From Uranotaenia lowii (lineage: Eukaryota > Arthropoda > Insecta > Diptera > Culicidae): a DNA stretch of 64,000 nucleotides. This document shows, piece by piece, positions 31,967 to 43,467 of this stretch (its first letter is position 1; each line of letters begins with the position of its first letter). The notes under the pieces are model-generated. The model saw only the letters and a program-made list of their open reading frames with translations. It searched no databases and was not told the DNA's origin. Made by a program: the position numbers and the translations under genes. The DNA lies in contig NC_073692.1 of NCBI RefSeq assembly GCF_029784155.1, positions 153,728,334 to 153,792,333 on the forward strand. The letters run 5' to 3'.

Positions 31967-33026
31967 AGGGTAAATGTACCCGACCTTGGCACCTAAGGCA
32001 CGGTTTACCCTTGTTTTCAACATTCCAGCCTTCCTGTTGAGTGCACCATAGAACATCCTTTGAAGAATTCACTTGCTAACTTGCTTAGAGTTCAACAAAA
32101 ATATGTTTTCTCTATGGAACTTTCATTAATGTGAGCAAAATGCATGCAAAGTATTCACTGCGGTGCTCCAATTACTTGGCCGCCGTACCAATTGTTTGCC
32201 GTTTTGATGATCCGATTCTTGGCCACCAGCAATGTGCAATAGATCTTTACCAACAGCGCTCAATTGACAGTTAACAGAATCGTTTGCTATTCTGAATATA
32301 TGGCCACTGACAGAATGACGTCAGCTGTGCGTAAAGTTCTATGCGACGATGGAACACCGGGCTTCACTCATACAACAAAAAGGCTTTTGAAAACATCGAT
32401 GAAATTTGGTTGGAAGGGAAGCACAGAATAAGCTTTCATTTCAAAAAGTCGGAAGTCCAGAATTGCCGCAATTTTTAAAACTTAAAACTTTTAAAACTTA
32501 AAACTTTTTACTCTTTTAAACAAAGTGGTGATTATAAACACCTCAGGTTGTTTCAGAATATTTGTGTATGAACAAGAATCATTGGTTTATGAATGACAAC
32601 CAAACCTTCATCAGGGGGACCGATTCAGAAACGAATTATGTCCGCGAGTGGTTTGAACTTTCTCTTTTTTATGAACATTAAATCCCTTTGATGAAATCTA
32701 AACTAACATATTTTGTAAGCAAACTTTTTAAACTGGACACTTCAAAAAATTTCTCCAATATGTATGCAGTAAGTTACTTATGAAGGACTTATAAAATCTG
32801 AATAAAGCCAATCAATCTAGGAAAAGTATTTCAGATGGCATGGGCTTATCTAGACTAGCCCAGGTTATCAACGTAGATTAAAAAAAAAAAAGTTGGTGTG
32901 GTCCAGCTGCCAGAATATTGTGGTTAAATATCCGTATCTGGCCTCCTCGAAATTTTTAAAAAGATTTCACAGTTCATCAATTTTACGAAGTTTTTTGAGA
33001 CAATTTCATCAAAATAAAAATCAAAT
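31967..33026. other. Unassigned AT-rich stretch
   Basis: No coding frame with recognisable motifs. Short TTTAAAACTTAAAA reiteration near 32480. Confidence 0.4.
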
Positions 33027-33038
33027 ACGACTTGAACG

Positions 33039-33093
33039 GGAGTAATACTGAAAGGTTTGAGCCGTGTCAAATAAACGAATTATTAAAAAAAAA
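33039..33093 (+). mobile_element. 55-bp micro-insertion: extreme 5' truncation of a LINE 2 relative
   Basis: Flanked by a perfect 12-bp TSD, ACGACTTGAACG (33027-33038 and 33094-33105). The insert (GAAAGGTTTGAGCCGTGTCA, AATAAACGAATTATT, poly-A) corresponds to the last ~45 bp of the LINE 2 3' UTR (GAGGTATGAGCCGTTTCAAA). Confidence 0.93.
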
Positions 33094-33109
33094 ACGACTT
33101 GAACGCGGT

Positions 33110-34680
33110 TATTGTGAAAGTGTTATTGTAACGTTGAATTGAAATATCTTATTTTGATCTTTTCTCAGTTTTTTTTTTTGAAGAATTTCCTGACTTGAAT
33201 GCTAACTGGACAAATTCAGGAATTCTAAGCCTAACGACAGATCATTTACGACATTTCTATGGTTCTGTGCATCATGATGTGTTGTCATTTATAAATCATT
33301 GTTTGAATTATTCCTTTTGAGTTTTTATAGACCATAAGTTGATAGTAAAATACTCTAGGAGACTTGCGATTGCGACATATAAGGTTATTTTCATTACCAA
33401 ACAACTATTTTCATATTGTGGAGTTTGGCTTCATAAAGTAAGAAATTGAAAAATTCCTTGAATGGTATTTTAAAATTTTGCCCTTTTGAATTTGTTAGCT
33501 GAGATTATGAGCTTCTAGCAAGAGCCATCTCGAATGCCCGGGGCGTTGCGCAGTGGTTTGACACGCCAAATAGATGTTAGAAAGTAAACCTTGCTAAAAC
33601 ATTTTTTTTTAAATTCGACTCACAGCTAATATTTTAAGGAATAATTGGAAAAAAAGATATTTTCCTGAACTTCCAACTTCTGTTTCCAAGAAAAAAAAAT
33701 TAGAACAAAAAACCAAAAAATTAAATCTGAGTATATGGTTCCCAAGCAATAGAAAACGATTCCAAAACTCAATTAATTATGTATTTTATATACTAAAGTC
33801 ATAAATTGCCATCGATCTAACAGTTTTTAGATAAGAAAACATCTCAAGTCTAGTGAGTTGCATAATTTCACTTAGTTTTTTTAATTTCAAACCATTGTGT
33901 TCTGTAGGAGACCACGTGGCTTTTGCTCGGCAGACTGCAATGCAAATGCTGTTCGCACGCATACCAATGTACCTTCGATTCATGGTTCCCAAATAGCGAT
34001 TTTTGCATTTTCAATGCTTGGATATGACTTTTAGTTAGTCGAATCACTGATGTTCTCCAACTTATTTCGAAGCTTAAGTTGATAGAAACGGTCTTATCGT
34101 ACAACCCAATTAGTATGAAAACATTTATGCGTAGTTTTAAATGAATTTTAAGGGAAAACATCAGCCTTAAAAATACCTCTTTAATGAACATGTATTTCTT
34201 CCAGCTTCCAACACTGGTGGTGTATTTTGATTGAAGTTGCATGCCAAGGAAAGGAACAAAATAAGTTTTAAATTTTTATTCAAAGCCTAAATAAACATTC
34301 ATTCTTTTGTCTTTCTAGTATTTTTTTATTTTTTGCCGAGTTAAACTGTAGGCATGAGTATTTAATGCAAATTTTTCAAATGAATGTCCGCGTTTGAAAT
34401 CGCATGTGAATTTAACAGTTGCACTAGAAAGGTGAGTTCATCTGATTTTCATACGGTGATTTCCAACATAATTACTTCGGATGCAGATTGGAAAAAAATT
34501 AACTACTTTAATAAAGTACAAACAAACAAAAAAATTCGGTATGCACAGATTTGAAATAAATTTTTCTCTTCGCAATGAAAATATATTCAAATTTTTTCAG
34601 CTCAATTTGGACGTGAAAAACATAAAAAGACATGTTGGCATGCCAAGAAATAAACCATGCCAAAATAGGGCTCACTTACC
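33110..34680. other. Unassigned AT-rich stretch with a possible SINE head
   Basis: GGGCGTTGCGCAGTGGTTTG near 33540 resembles a tRNA 5' half with an A-box (TGCGCAGTGG), but no B-box or tail was found. The remaining sequence shows nothing supportable. Confidence 0.35.
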
Positions 34681-34715
34681 CTAGATACTTTTTATGTGCT
34701 GGTAAAGATTTGTCA

Positions 34716-35046
34716 CTTTATTCAACATGAAAACATAGTTACAAATGAACGCGAACTTAAAACTAAAGCTAGAAATGAGAAAATAGGAAAGGGTGTATAA
34801 ACAAGGGAGACAAAATATTACGTGAGCTAGGTCCTATCTACGATAGCACGTTGTTTTTTCATTAAAATTGATATTCCTCTACTCTAACATATAGGGGATG
34901 CTTCTAAACATCGTTTGTCTTTCATAAAAGTCTAACATTTCAAGTGATTTTTAATTAGCGATTTAAAATAGGTTGTATTTTCTTCAAACGCGTTTTTCTC
35001 GATTCGCCATTTATGGAGATACATCCTTTTCACGTGTTGGTACAGA
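34716..35046 (+). repeat. Dispersed repeat, copy 2 (MITE-like, mariner-derived)
   Basis: Joins directly the two parts that flank the broken transposase at 30957-31700, so it looks like an internal-deletion derivative of that transposon. A GATACATCCTTTTCACGTGT motif at its right end recurs in inverted form at 30640-30660 and in diverged direct form near 34685. Confidence 0.7.
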
Positions 35047-35432
35047 ATGATTTAAATACACAATATTCTGGTGAAAGTTGCTTTGCGTTTTACGGACATT
35101 GATAACCTCAAATTTCAAGAAAATTGAAGGTTAAATGGCGGCATGTCATTGATGTGTTTTCTCAGAGATTTGGATTCCGTAGACTTGTAACAGTCAGGGC
35201 ACCATGAAAAAACCTTCTTTTTAGTGATATGATAAGGATTAAAAGGAGTGGTTTATTTTTGTCCAAGTGAAAACTGACTAGTCGAAGGTGCATAAAAATA
35301 CAGAGACTAAATTTTCTCAACATAAAAAAGAAAAACAAAAAAAGTTTCTGTATTTTATATCTATTTTCTCCTTTTTCTTTCAAATTATTCTAAAAAATAA
35401 ATAATTGTTCGCAGCACAGAATATCAGTCAAA

Positions 35433-36432
35433 TTATCGTTGGCTCAAACGAACGGTGCAATCCACGTATGGTGGAGGAGGTGTTTCTCGATGAATCACTA
35501 TGGGAGTACCACTATCTGCCACGATAGGCAAAACTTCGTAAGGATCAGTCGTGGGTGTTCCGTTAACCGATCGCCTTACTTCGTCGATTCCGTACAGGTT
35601 ATTCCAGACCGACATCGAGGAAGATTCTCGACTACTGCTCCGTTCGAGCATCCGTTCCCGTTCTTGGTTGTCCTGATTCTGTCGGGTTGTTTCCCAGATG
35701 AAGCTGGAACTGGATGCTGCTGCTGGGGAGGCACTTTGTGGGGTGCGTAGTTCGGCGCGTATCGGCGAGGGGGGAATGTGACGGTTGTTCAGATTGGCTA
35801 GCTGAGAGTTGCTGCGGACGTACCGAGGTTGACGCTTGGAGAACAGGTCAACCAAAAATTGTCTCGTGTGTTCGTGATTTCGGTAAATTTGGGATTGTTC
35901 TCGCGAAGAAAGGTGACTCACAGTTTGACGATTTGCAGTTGGATCTGGAGATTCGTTCAAACGAGTGTCTAAAAGATATGTTAGTAACTACAGTAGCCAA
36001 TTGGAATGTGTTCAACTTACGTTCAAAACGCTTACGATTCCTTAGCTCTCGTCTCAATTGTCGCTCTGATTTTTCGCTTGGCTCGTTTCCGTTAGTTGCA
36101 TTTCGGCATTTCTGATACAAATACATTGCTGAATACGTGGTAAAAGATCCGAATAGAACACCAATGAGCAATCCACACAGAAGCAAAATAAGGCCTAGAT
36201 TGCTCCCGAAAAAGTAGGTGGTTTTTTTATTACTAGCCGGTTGTTGATTGATGTATGCCTGGTACAAATCGATGATGAATTCGCACTGTTCACGATTGTC
36301 GACATGATCGGGAGCGCAAATTTTCGATTTCAGTGAGGAAAAATTGTTCGCTTTTTCCTGTCCAGGCCAAACTTGTTCTATCGGTACATCCTTGCGGGTA
36401 GCCGATCCCGGCCCATTGGGATCAAGTTCCAT
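35433..36432 (-). CDS. Single-pass membrane protein with C-terminal PPxY motif (unrecognised family)
   Basis: Exon A 36021-36432 and exon B 35433-35968 join in frame (donor GTAAGT, acceptor TTTTAG) to give 315 residues. Start is ATG 36430-36432 (MELDPNGPGS); a frame stays open upstream, but an acceptor-like TTTCCAG near 36474 suggests that part is 5' UTR or intron. Residues ~1-70 hold two Cys and are probably lumenal or extracellular. A strong hydrophobic helix spans ~75-96 (GLILLLCGLLIGVLFGSFTT) and is followed by a basic stretch (RQLRRELRNRKRFE). The long cytosolic tail has HTRQFLVDLFSKRQPRYVRS and Ser-rich patches, with PPPPY at about residues 301-305. PPxY motifs recruit WW domains of NEDD4-type ubiquitin ligases, so a trafficking or adaptor role is conceivable. 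I do not recognise the family. Confidence 0.82.
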
Positions 36433-36745
36433 TTTTTCGAACCTTGGCTTTTTTGTGTAAGGATTTATAACTGGAAATTGAGAAAGGAAAATAGTTTGAA
36501 CAGGTATGTAATGGAAAACAGGATATGCTTTTAAATATGAGTCTAAAACGTCTGAGTCTGAGTACGAGTACATTCCGATTATACAAGTTGTGTTGAACTT
36601 GAACTCAAAAATACCACCGCCGCTTCTGATAGTTTTTATCGCATGGTTTTCAACATTTTTCTGGGGAATATACCACTGAAAAATAGCAACTACCCCCTTG
36701 ATTCATCAACCATTTTGTCAGTCTGACTGTCAGATGACCTGCGCA

Positions 36746-36973
36746 GGTTCCTTTCAACCGTTCTTTGTTCGAAAGAAGTTTCCCAGCGGAATGGAAATCA
36801 ACATAATTCCTAATCGTATAACATCAACAAGGTCGAAAACTATCGAGGGATTTCCGTTTTAAGTTGCTTACCGAAAATTTTCGAGCGCCTCATCTACGAT
36901 GCCATTTCCTGGAAAGTTTACGGAATAATTTCTCCTCATCAACATGGGTTTACCCGCAAGCTTTTTACTACTT
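36746..36973 (+). pseudogene. LINE RT fragment (Jockey/CR1-like)
   Basis: Translates as FPAEWKST then, in one frame, VENYRGISVLSCLPKIFERL, then IYDAISWKVYGIISPHQHGF and TRK, the first RT blocks of non-RNase H insect LINEs. Ends in unrelated sequence. A short dead fragment just upstream of the membrane-protein gene. Confidence 0.85.
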
Positions 36974-37141
36974 CTATAACGTAATGACTTACAGTACCTA
37001 TATAATAGTATAGAAATTGGAAGCACGCGAACTGTCACTTCGAATTTGAACTTCCATAACTTTTTATTCTGATGATATTTTTTGATCAAATTTTCTGCGT
37101 AAGATAGATTAACTATCACACTCTTATGTCACAAAATTTGA

Positions 37142-37844
37142 GCTTTCTAAAATTTGTGTGGCCTGAGATAAAGTAGTTCTACGAAAATCAGATTTTTTGG
37201 ACTCTTATCATTCATACTTCAATATCTCAGAAATTACCCGACACTTTTTCTTGAAATTTCGCACAGTGATTGTTGAAATATTAAGTAAGCATGTCTGAAG
37301 TTTTTGAAAAGTTCTATCGATGGGATCAAAAGTTACGCAAGGTACAATATTTCAGGCATTAACCAAAGAATTCGATTTCTTTAGAATTTCGGACGAATGT
37401 TTCCATAGGAAAATCAAATCTTGTGTTCTACAGCCAGAAAATCTAATTCTATCAAAAACTCAAAACAGTATCGTGAACTTCTGATTTCAAAATACAAATG
37501 GATCATTTATTCTATTTTTTCTTTTCTTTATTGTTTTGGCAGACATTTTTTGACTTATTTGTGGATGGAAATGATATTGTTTTCATGAATCGTCCAAAAT
37601 TCTATAGAAATCGCATTATTTGGTTCATGTCTGAAATATTGTACCTCGCATAACTTTTGATCCCATCGATAGAACTTTTCAAAAACTTCAGACCTGCTAA
37701 CATAATTTATCAACAATCACTCTCCAAAATGTCAAGAAAAAAGTGTTCCGTAGTTTCTGAGATATTGAAGTTTTAATGGTAAAAGTCCAAAAAGTCAGAT
37801 TTTCGTAGAATTACTGTATCTCAGGCCACACAAACTTTAGAAAG
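37142..37844. mobile_element. Foldback MITE with ~255-bp arms
   Basis: The left arm (37142-37395: TTTGTGTGGCCTGAGATAAA, TTCTACGAAAATCAGATTTT, TTCTATCGATGGGATCAAAA) is repeated inverted at 37590-37844 with roughly 85-90% identity around a ~190-bp loop. No TSD was recognised. Non-coding. Confidence 0.9.
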
Positions 37845-38585
37845 TTTAGGCGTGGGCGCCTCGCTATGCCTTGCACTTAGAGCGCATCGAACGAGTTTAG
37901 AACAGACTTGTAAACCATCGACATTTTCTCTGACAGTCGCACAGCCTGCTTTTATCAGTATCATTGTTCGTGCCATTAAACGAATGCGACCGAAAACTTG
38001 CCGAACAGTCGACTACCATCAAACGAAACGACATTCATTCTTCTTTGTGTGATTGTCGAACAAAATTTCGTGTCTTGGTACACGAGAGGGATAATTTGAT
38101 GGTCAAACGACCATCATTCCCGACAGTTTACGACATCGCCTATCTCTTTCACGCAGCAGAACTTACAGACTCAATAAGCAAATGCAATCTTTTCTATTCA
38201 CTCCCTCCTGTTGAAAAAAAAATTCGTCACTCTGCAGCGCCGGGTGATGTTTGGATGTGTTGGTCGAACAATGTGGAATGATTATCTCGATTATCTACGC
38301 AAGAGGGATGACAGTCAAACGACTAATCACAAAAAAGATCAAAATTTCGTTTTACATTTTTTTGCTCTCCGATCAAACGATTGCGCTCTCCACGATTGTC
38401 ACGAACGATGTGTGGTGGTTGTCTCCGGAAAAATTCAAACGATGGTGACCAATTACAAGCCTGGTTTAGAAAATATTTCTTAGATAAGCCCTTCGTCGTC
38501 TACCCTTTTCGTTTACGACTTGTTGTGCAACAATATCGACTGTGGAATATCGACCCATGAAAAAAATCTCTGGTTTCGTCTACCC
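37845..38585. other. Unassigned stretch
   Basis: Several GTCAAACGA/GTCGAACA words recur, but there is no recognisable protein and no terminal repeats. Confidence 0.35.
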
Positions 38586-38587
38586 TA

Positions 38588-38757
38588 GGGGCCGTTCAAA
38601 TATTACGTAACGCAATTTTCGATCATTTTCAACCCCCCTTCCTCCCTACGTAACACATTCGTTTCAGTTTTCCTATCCAGAATCTACTGACCGTAACAAA
38701 CTGCTATACCCCCTCCCCCCTCCCCTAAACGCGTTACGTAATATTTGAAAGGTCCCT
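38588..38757. mobile_element. 170-bp TA-flanked MITE
   Basis: Ends GGGGCCGTTCAAATATTACG (left) and the inverse of TAATATTTGAAAGGTCCC (right), each next to TA. C-rich core near 38626 and 38711. A typical small non-autonomous DNA element. Confidence 0.85.
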
Positions 38758-38997
38758 TAACGCCCTCTGCAAGAACTTTACGCCTACACCAATTTTTCCA
38801 TCATCCCGCACGGTTCACGAGCTCAACAACCCGGTTTGCACCCGCTGCCGGAGATTTAACGAGACGGGCTTACACTTCGATTATAACGTGTCAAAATGTG
38901 CTTTCAAAAGAAGAATCTGTAGAATTATTTAACTTATATTTGAAGATTTAAATAAATAAATTAGTATCGAAGGTCAACTCAATGACAACTGAAGATA

Positions 38998-40128
38998 AAG
39001 CATGGATCACGCATAATCTGGACGCATTAAAAAAGGTCTATCTCGAAGCTATTAAACGAAATAAAAATGTTTTGCATTCAAAATGTAGGGTTTTTATTGC
39101 ACTTTAAAGGAAAAATAATAAAAAAAATTATTCCGATGTTGTTTTGATGAAATTCCGAACTTTTCGTCGAGTACCACTCATCATAGTTTTGACACCCTAT
39201 TCACTAGCCTCAGCGGCCATTTTCTTCATCTTCTGCTTGACAATTGCCCAAAATTTTTTGATAGGGCGGAGTTGAGGGCAGTTGGGTGGATTGATGTCCT
39301 TTTCGACAAAATCCACCCGTTGGCCCGATACCAATTTAGTACCTCTTTGCTGTAGTGGCAGCTTGCCAAATCTGGCGAAAACTTTACTGGTCCTTTGTGA
39401 GATCTAATGTACGGAAAAAAGTGTTTTTTAGGCACTTCTCTTTGTACATTTCGGAGTCCATGGTCTTGATTTTCACAAAAACCGGGTTTTTCGTCCGCAG
39501 CTGCAAATACCTTGCCAGATCAAACACTTTCTTGCCAACTTATCGGCAAAAACGAATTTGAACTTGGCGGGGACATCAGTGGCTTTGTAAAATTTTTGGC
39601 CAGGAAGCAGCCCAAAATCCTTCTTCACGTACGTTTCGTCATCCATGAGGATGCATCCGTCGTACTTCGTTATAACCTTGTTGTATAACTTCCGGGCCCG
39701 TCCTTTGGCTTCTACATTCTTCTTCAATGTCCGGTTTGGTTGCTTACTGGCCCAATAAGATCGTATTCCTTCGCGCAGTCGAATCCTTCTGACGATGTAC
39801 CGGTCGGCATTGAATTTCTTGGCGATGTCATAGTCCGACTTGAGAACTCTGTACACTGTCGATATGACCATCTTTACAGATTTCGCGATTAATGAGCCCG
39901 ACCACGTCGGGTTTTTGACGTATGTAGGTGTCCAAAATTAATTTTCGTCTCGCGGCTTCCATCACGTGTAACTTTTTTGGAACAAAACGAGTCGTAATGA
40001 AATTGCTTCCACTGCACTGATAGAGGAAAATTTTCCCAACAAAGTATTGTCAAAACATTCCAGATCCGACAACTAGGAGCGCTATGGTATAATAAACAGT
40101 GCGTCCAGATTTTGGATGATCCATGCTT
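38998..40128 (-). mobile_element. DD37E-type mariner with TIRs and TA duplication, inactive
   Basis: TIR AAGCATGGATCA is seen at both ends (38998 and, inverted, up to 40128), about 30 bp long with a few mismatches, flanked by TA (38996-97 and 40129-30). The transposase runs from ATG near 39960 (MEAARRKLILDTYV) to about 39190. The first catalytic segment CILMDDETYVKKDF is intact (about 39650-39610), as is the second in DLASCHYSKEV (near 39370). A missing G shifts the frame after RANG. In the shifted frame NPPNCPQLRPIKKFW shows Lys where the third catalytic Glu should be, 37 residues after the second Asp. Several other frame breaks exist. Confidence 0.9.
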
Positions 40129-40395
40129 TAAACAGATTGTACATTTAGACATTGCTCAACCATGTTTTACTCGTTTCTCTTCTTTACTCCACTGTATAGG
40201 GTGTCCCATTATGTCTAAGCTCGATTTTAATACAAACCTGCTCATTCGGCATGACGTTTGAACAGCTGATTTCTGCTGGGGGTTGTTGTTTACAGTTCAA
40301 CTTTAAACTCTGCGTTAGCTTCCGTTTTATAATTTTCGTGAAAATGAGAAGCATTTCCCCGGAATAGCGCAAAAATATCGTGCACAAATGGTATA

Positions 40396-40612
40396 GGGTA
40401 TCGGACTTATTTTGGACCAGAGGACCAATTTTGGACCACCTTGTCTAGCTCTCTTCTAAAGCATCAAATCATGATTTTTTTTAGCTAATATTGTTGAAAC
40501 CCGGGCACTTAATGTAATGAACTATTTTTTTTTTCATTATTAGTTGCTTTATAAGAGAACTAGACAAGGTGATCCAAAATAGGTTTGCTTGTCCAAAATA
40601 AGTCCGTTACCT
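40396..40612. mobile_element. 217-bp TA-flanked MITE, copy 2
   Basis: Same length and termini as 19793-20009 (GGGTATCGGACTTATTTTGG and its inverse), flanked by TA at 40394-95 and 40613-14. Interrupts the 5' part of the mariner transposase. Confidence 0.92.
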
Positions 40613-41505
40613 TACTATCCCCAAAATTTCTCTTAATCAGATAGCGAAAATGGAAGAAGTAAGCCTTAGGGCGGTCCACAATACGATTCGGAAGTATTGA
40701 GAGGAAAGCAGGTTCGTTAACATAAAAAAATCTGGACGGAAACCGGGTCCGGTGGACAAAACTTTGGACCAGAAAGTCATGCGTGCTTACGTCTGTAGGA
40801 AGACTGCCTCAGTTCGGGATGTGACCAAAAAGTGGATCCCCTCTTAGCACCTTGCGAAGGTCAGATTGGGTCTAAACACGTATAAGAAGCCGAAGCGGAG
40901 TCTAGATCGAGTTGCTTCCGTCAAACCAAGAGCTCGTAAATTGTATGATCAACTGCTGTTTGAAAATCGGTGTGCGTTTTCATCGACGACGAAACCTACG
41001 GTAAGTTTGATTACAAAACGTTTCCGGGTGACCAGTACTACACTGTTTGGGATGACCAAAAAGTTGACGAGACGGAAATATCAATTTCTACCGATAAAAT
41101 CGGTAAAACGGCAATGCTTTGGCAAGCAATATGTGAGTGTGGCATGCTTTCCGAGCTATTCGTGAACACTGACACAATGAATACCCTTGTTTACGTCCTA
41201 CAGTGACTGCTCCCCATGATCCGCAAGCATGATCACCCGTTACAGTTATGGCCGAATTTGACATCAGTTCACTACTCAAAAGACACGATGGGATGGTACA
41301 AATCCAATAAAGTCTGGATCGTACCGAAAGAGATAAATCCGTTAAATTGTCCTCAAGCGAGACCGGCTGAAACTTTTTGGGCCCTTGCCAAATCGTATTT
41401 GAGAAAACTTGTTAAACCTGCATATTCTATCGAAAATTTCGCGAAAATACTGAAAAAAGTGGTCAAAATCATCCCAAATCAGTTTATGCTGAGGCTTATA
41501 AACAG

Positions 41506-43320
41506 TAGGGTGTCCCAAAATTGCATTACTTCTGGGAATCTGGGGGCTCACCCTCCAAATGGTAGATTAAGATGTGCAGAACAAACTTTTGTATGGAGCT
41601 GACTAAAAAAAATCATGTTTAGAGGTTCCGCAAGCGCGATCTTTAAAAAAAGTCCACTTTCAAAAGATTTGATTTTAAATAAATTCTGGGTCCAAAAATT
41701 TTCATAAAATTAATATATTTTATATTTTTTTAATTTTGTATGAGTAAAAAACTACACGTAAAAATACAAAATGAACCAAATTTGTATCAAAATGTAAAAC
41801 TAACAAGCTATTTTCAAGGAAAAAAAATTGTTTGGTCCAAAAATTTTGAATTCAACTGACCAAAATGTGTACCAAGCGTAGAACATTTTTGATACCAATG
41901 CCATCAAAAGATGCGGATTTTTGTGCACTTAAACTTTGCTGAACAAAACATGTGGTTTGTATCAACGTGTGAACCTATTCACGATTTAATGCTTAACAAA
42001 AATAACAATTTAGGATATTTTTTATTTAATTTATCAAATTGTCTTAATAAATACCTACTTTAAAATCAAAATAATTGCAAAAAAAGACTTTGATGATTTA
42101 AATGAGTCATCAGAAGGCCATATGCCGAATTTGAGCAGAATCGGACAACAGGAAGGGGTTGCACTGAATCTAAAGTGTGAAAGGGATTCTTAGACATAGT
42201 GTTCTAAAGAAGCATAAAAAACTGGTTTTTCATCATGCATTTTTGTCTTTACCAATCGATTGCTTGATTATGAAGGTTTTATTGAAATTTCAATCAAGAC
42301 TAACATTTCACTAGAAGACTGCAACTAGATTGGACTTAAAACAAAAAAGTTATGGCTGTTCCAAGATTGTATTTTTGTGGCAAATTGTCGTTTAACACAC
42401 AATGAGTACTTTTTACTCATTGAGTTTTACAGGACAATTTGTAACCAAAATAGAATCTTTGAACAGCCATAACTTTTTTGTTTTAAGTCCAATCGAGTTG
42501 CAGTCTTCAGGTGAAATGTTAGTCTTAATTGAAATTTTAATAAAACTTACATAACCAAGCAATCGATTGATAAAGACAAAAATGTATTATGAAAAACCAG
42601 TTTTTTATGCTTTTTTAGAACACTATGTCTAAGAATCCCTTTCACACTTTAGATTCAGTGCAACCCCTTCCTGTTGTCCGATTCTGCTCAAATTCGGCAT
42701 ATGGCCTTCTGATGACTCCTTTAAACCATCAAAGTCTTTTTTTGCAAGTATTTTGATTTTAAAGTAGGTATTTATTAAGACAAATTTGATAAATTAAATA
42801 AAAAATATCCTAAATTGTGATTTTTGTTAAGCATTAAATCGTGAATAGCTGTTCACACGTTGATACAAACCACATGTTTTGTTTAGCAAAGTTTAAGTGC
42901 ACAAAAATCCGCATCTTTTGATGGCATTGGTATCAAAAATATTCTACGCTTGGTACACATTTTGGTCAGTTGAATTCAAAATTTTTGGACCAAAGAATTT
43001 TTTTTTTCTTGAAAATAGCTTGCTAGTTTTACATTTTGATACAAATTTGGTTCATTTTGTATTTTTTACGTGTAGTTTTTAATTTAAACAAAATTAAAAA
43101 AATATAAAACATATAAATTTATGAAAATTTTAGGACCCAGAATTTATTTAAAATCAAATCTTTTGAAAGTGAACTTTTTTTAAAGATCGCGCTTGCGGAA
43201 CCTCTAAACATGATTTTTTTTAGTCGGCCCCATACAAAAGTTTGTTCGGCACATCCTAATCTACCATTTGGAGGGTGAGCCCCCAGATTCCCAGAAGTTA
43301 TGCAATTTTGGGACACCCTA
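41506..43320. mobile_element. 1815-bp near-perfect foldback element with 8-bp TSD
   Basis: The TSD ATAAACAG is perfect (41498-41505 and 43321-43328). The left arm starts TAGGGTGTCCCAAAATTGCA and the right arm is its inverse ending GGGACACCCTA. The two arms are about 903 bp each with about 95% identity, meeting at AATGAGTA-CTTTT-TACTCATT (42401-42421). No protein is encoded. An 8-bp TSD suggests mobilisation by a hAT-type transposase. A transcript through it would form a ~0.9-kb double-stranded stem. Confidence 0.96.
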
Positions 43321-43467
43321 ATAAACAGTCTTCGATCAAAAATTCGATCACTGGCCTACGATTGACTGGAATCTAATTTTGTATTAAATCACTGTAGAAG
43401 ACTATAGAGAACATGAAAGTGCAATAAAATTTAGATTTGCTCCTGAACTGTGTTCATATAGTCTATT

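Noticed and set aside
36433..36573. Upstream extension of the membrane-protein frame to 36573
   Set aside because: An acceptor-like TTTCTCAATTTCCAG lies inside it and the extra residues look like translated intron; the ATG at 36432 is preferred.
37852..38951. Frames between the foldback MITE and the 170-bp MITE as genes
   Set aside because: Short, overlapping and without recognisable domains; one runs through the MITE border at 38757.
41498..43328. Foldback element as a TA-target (mariner-type) insertion
   Set aside because: TA flanks do not restore the host frame; removing one copy of the 8-bp ATAAACAG does.
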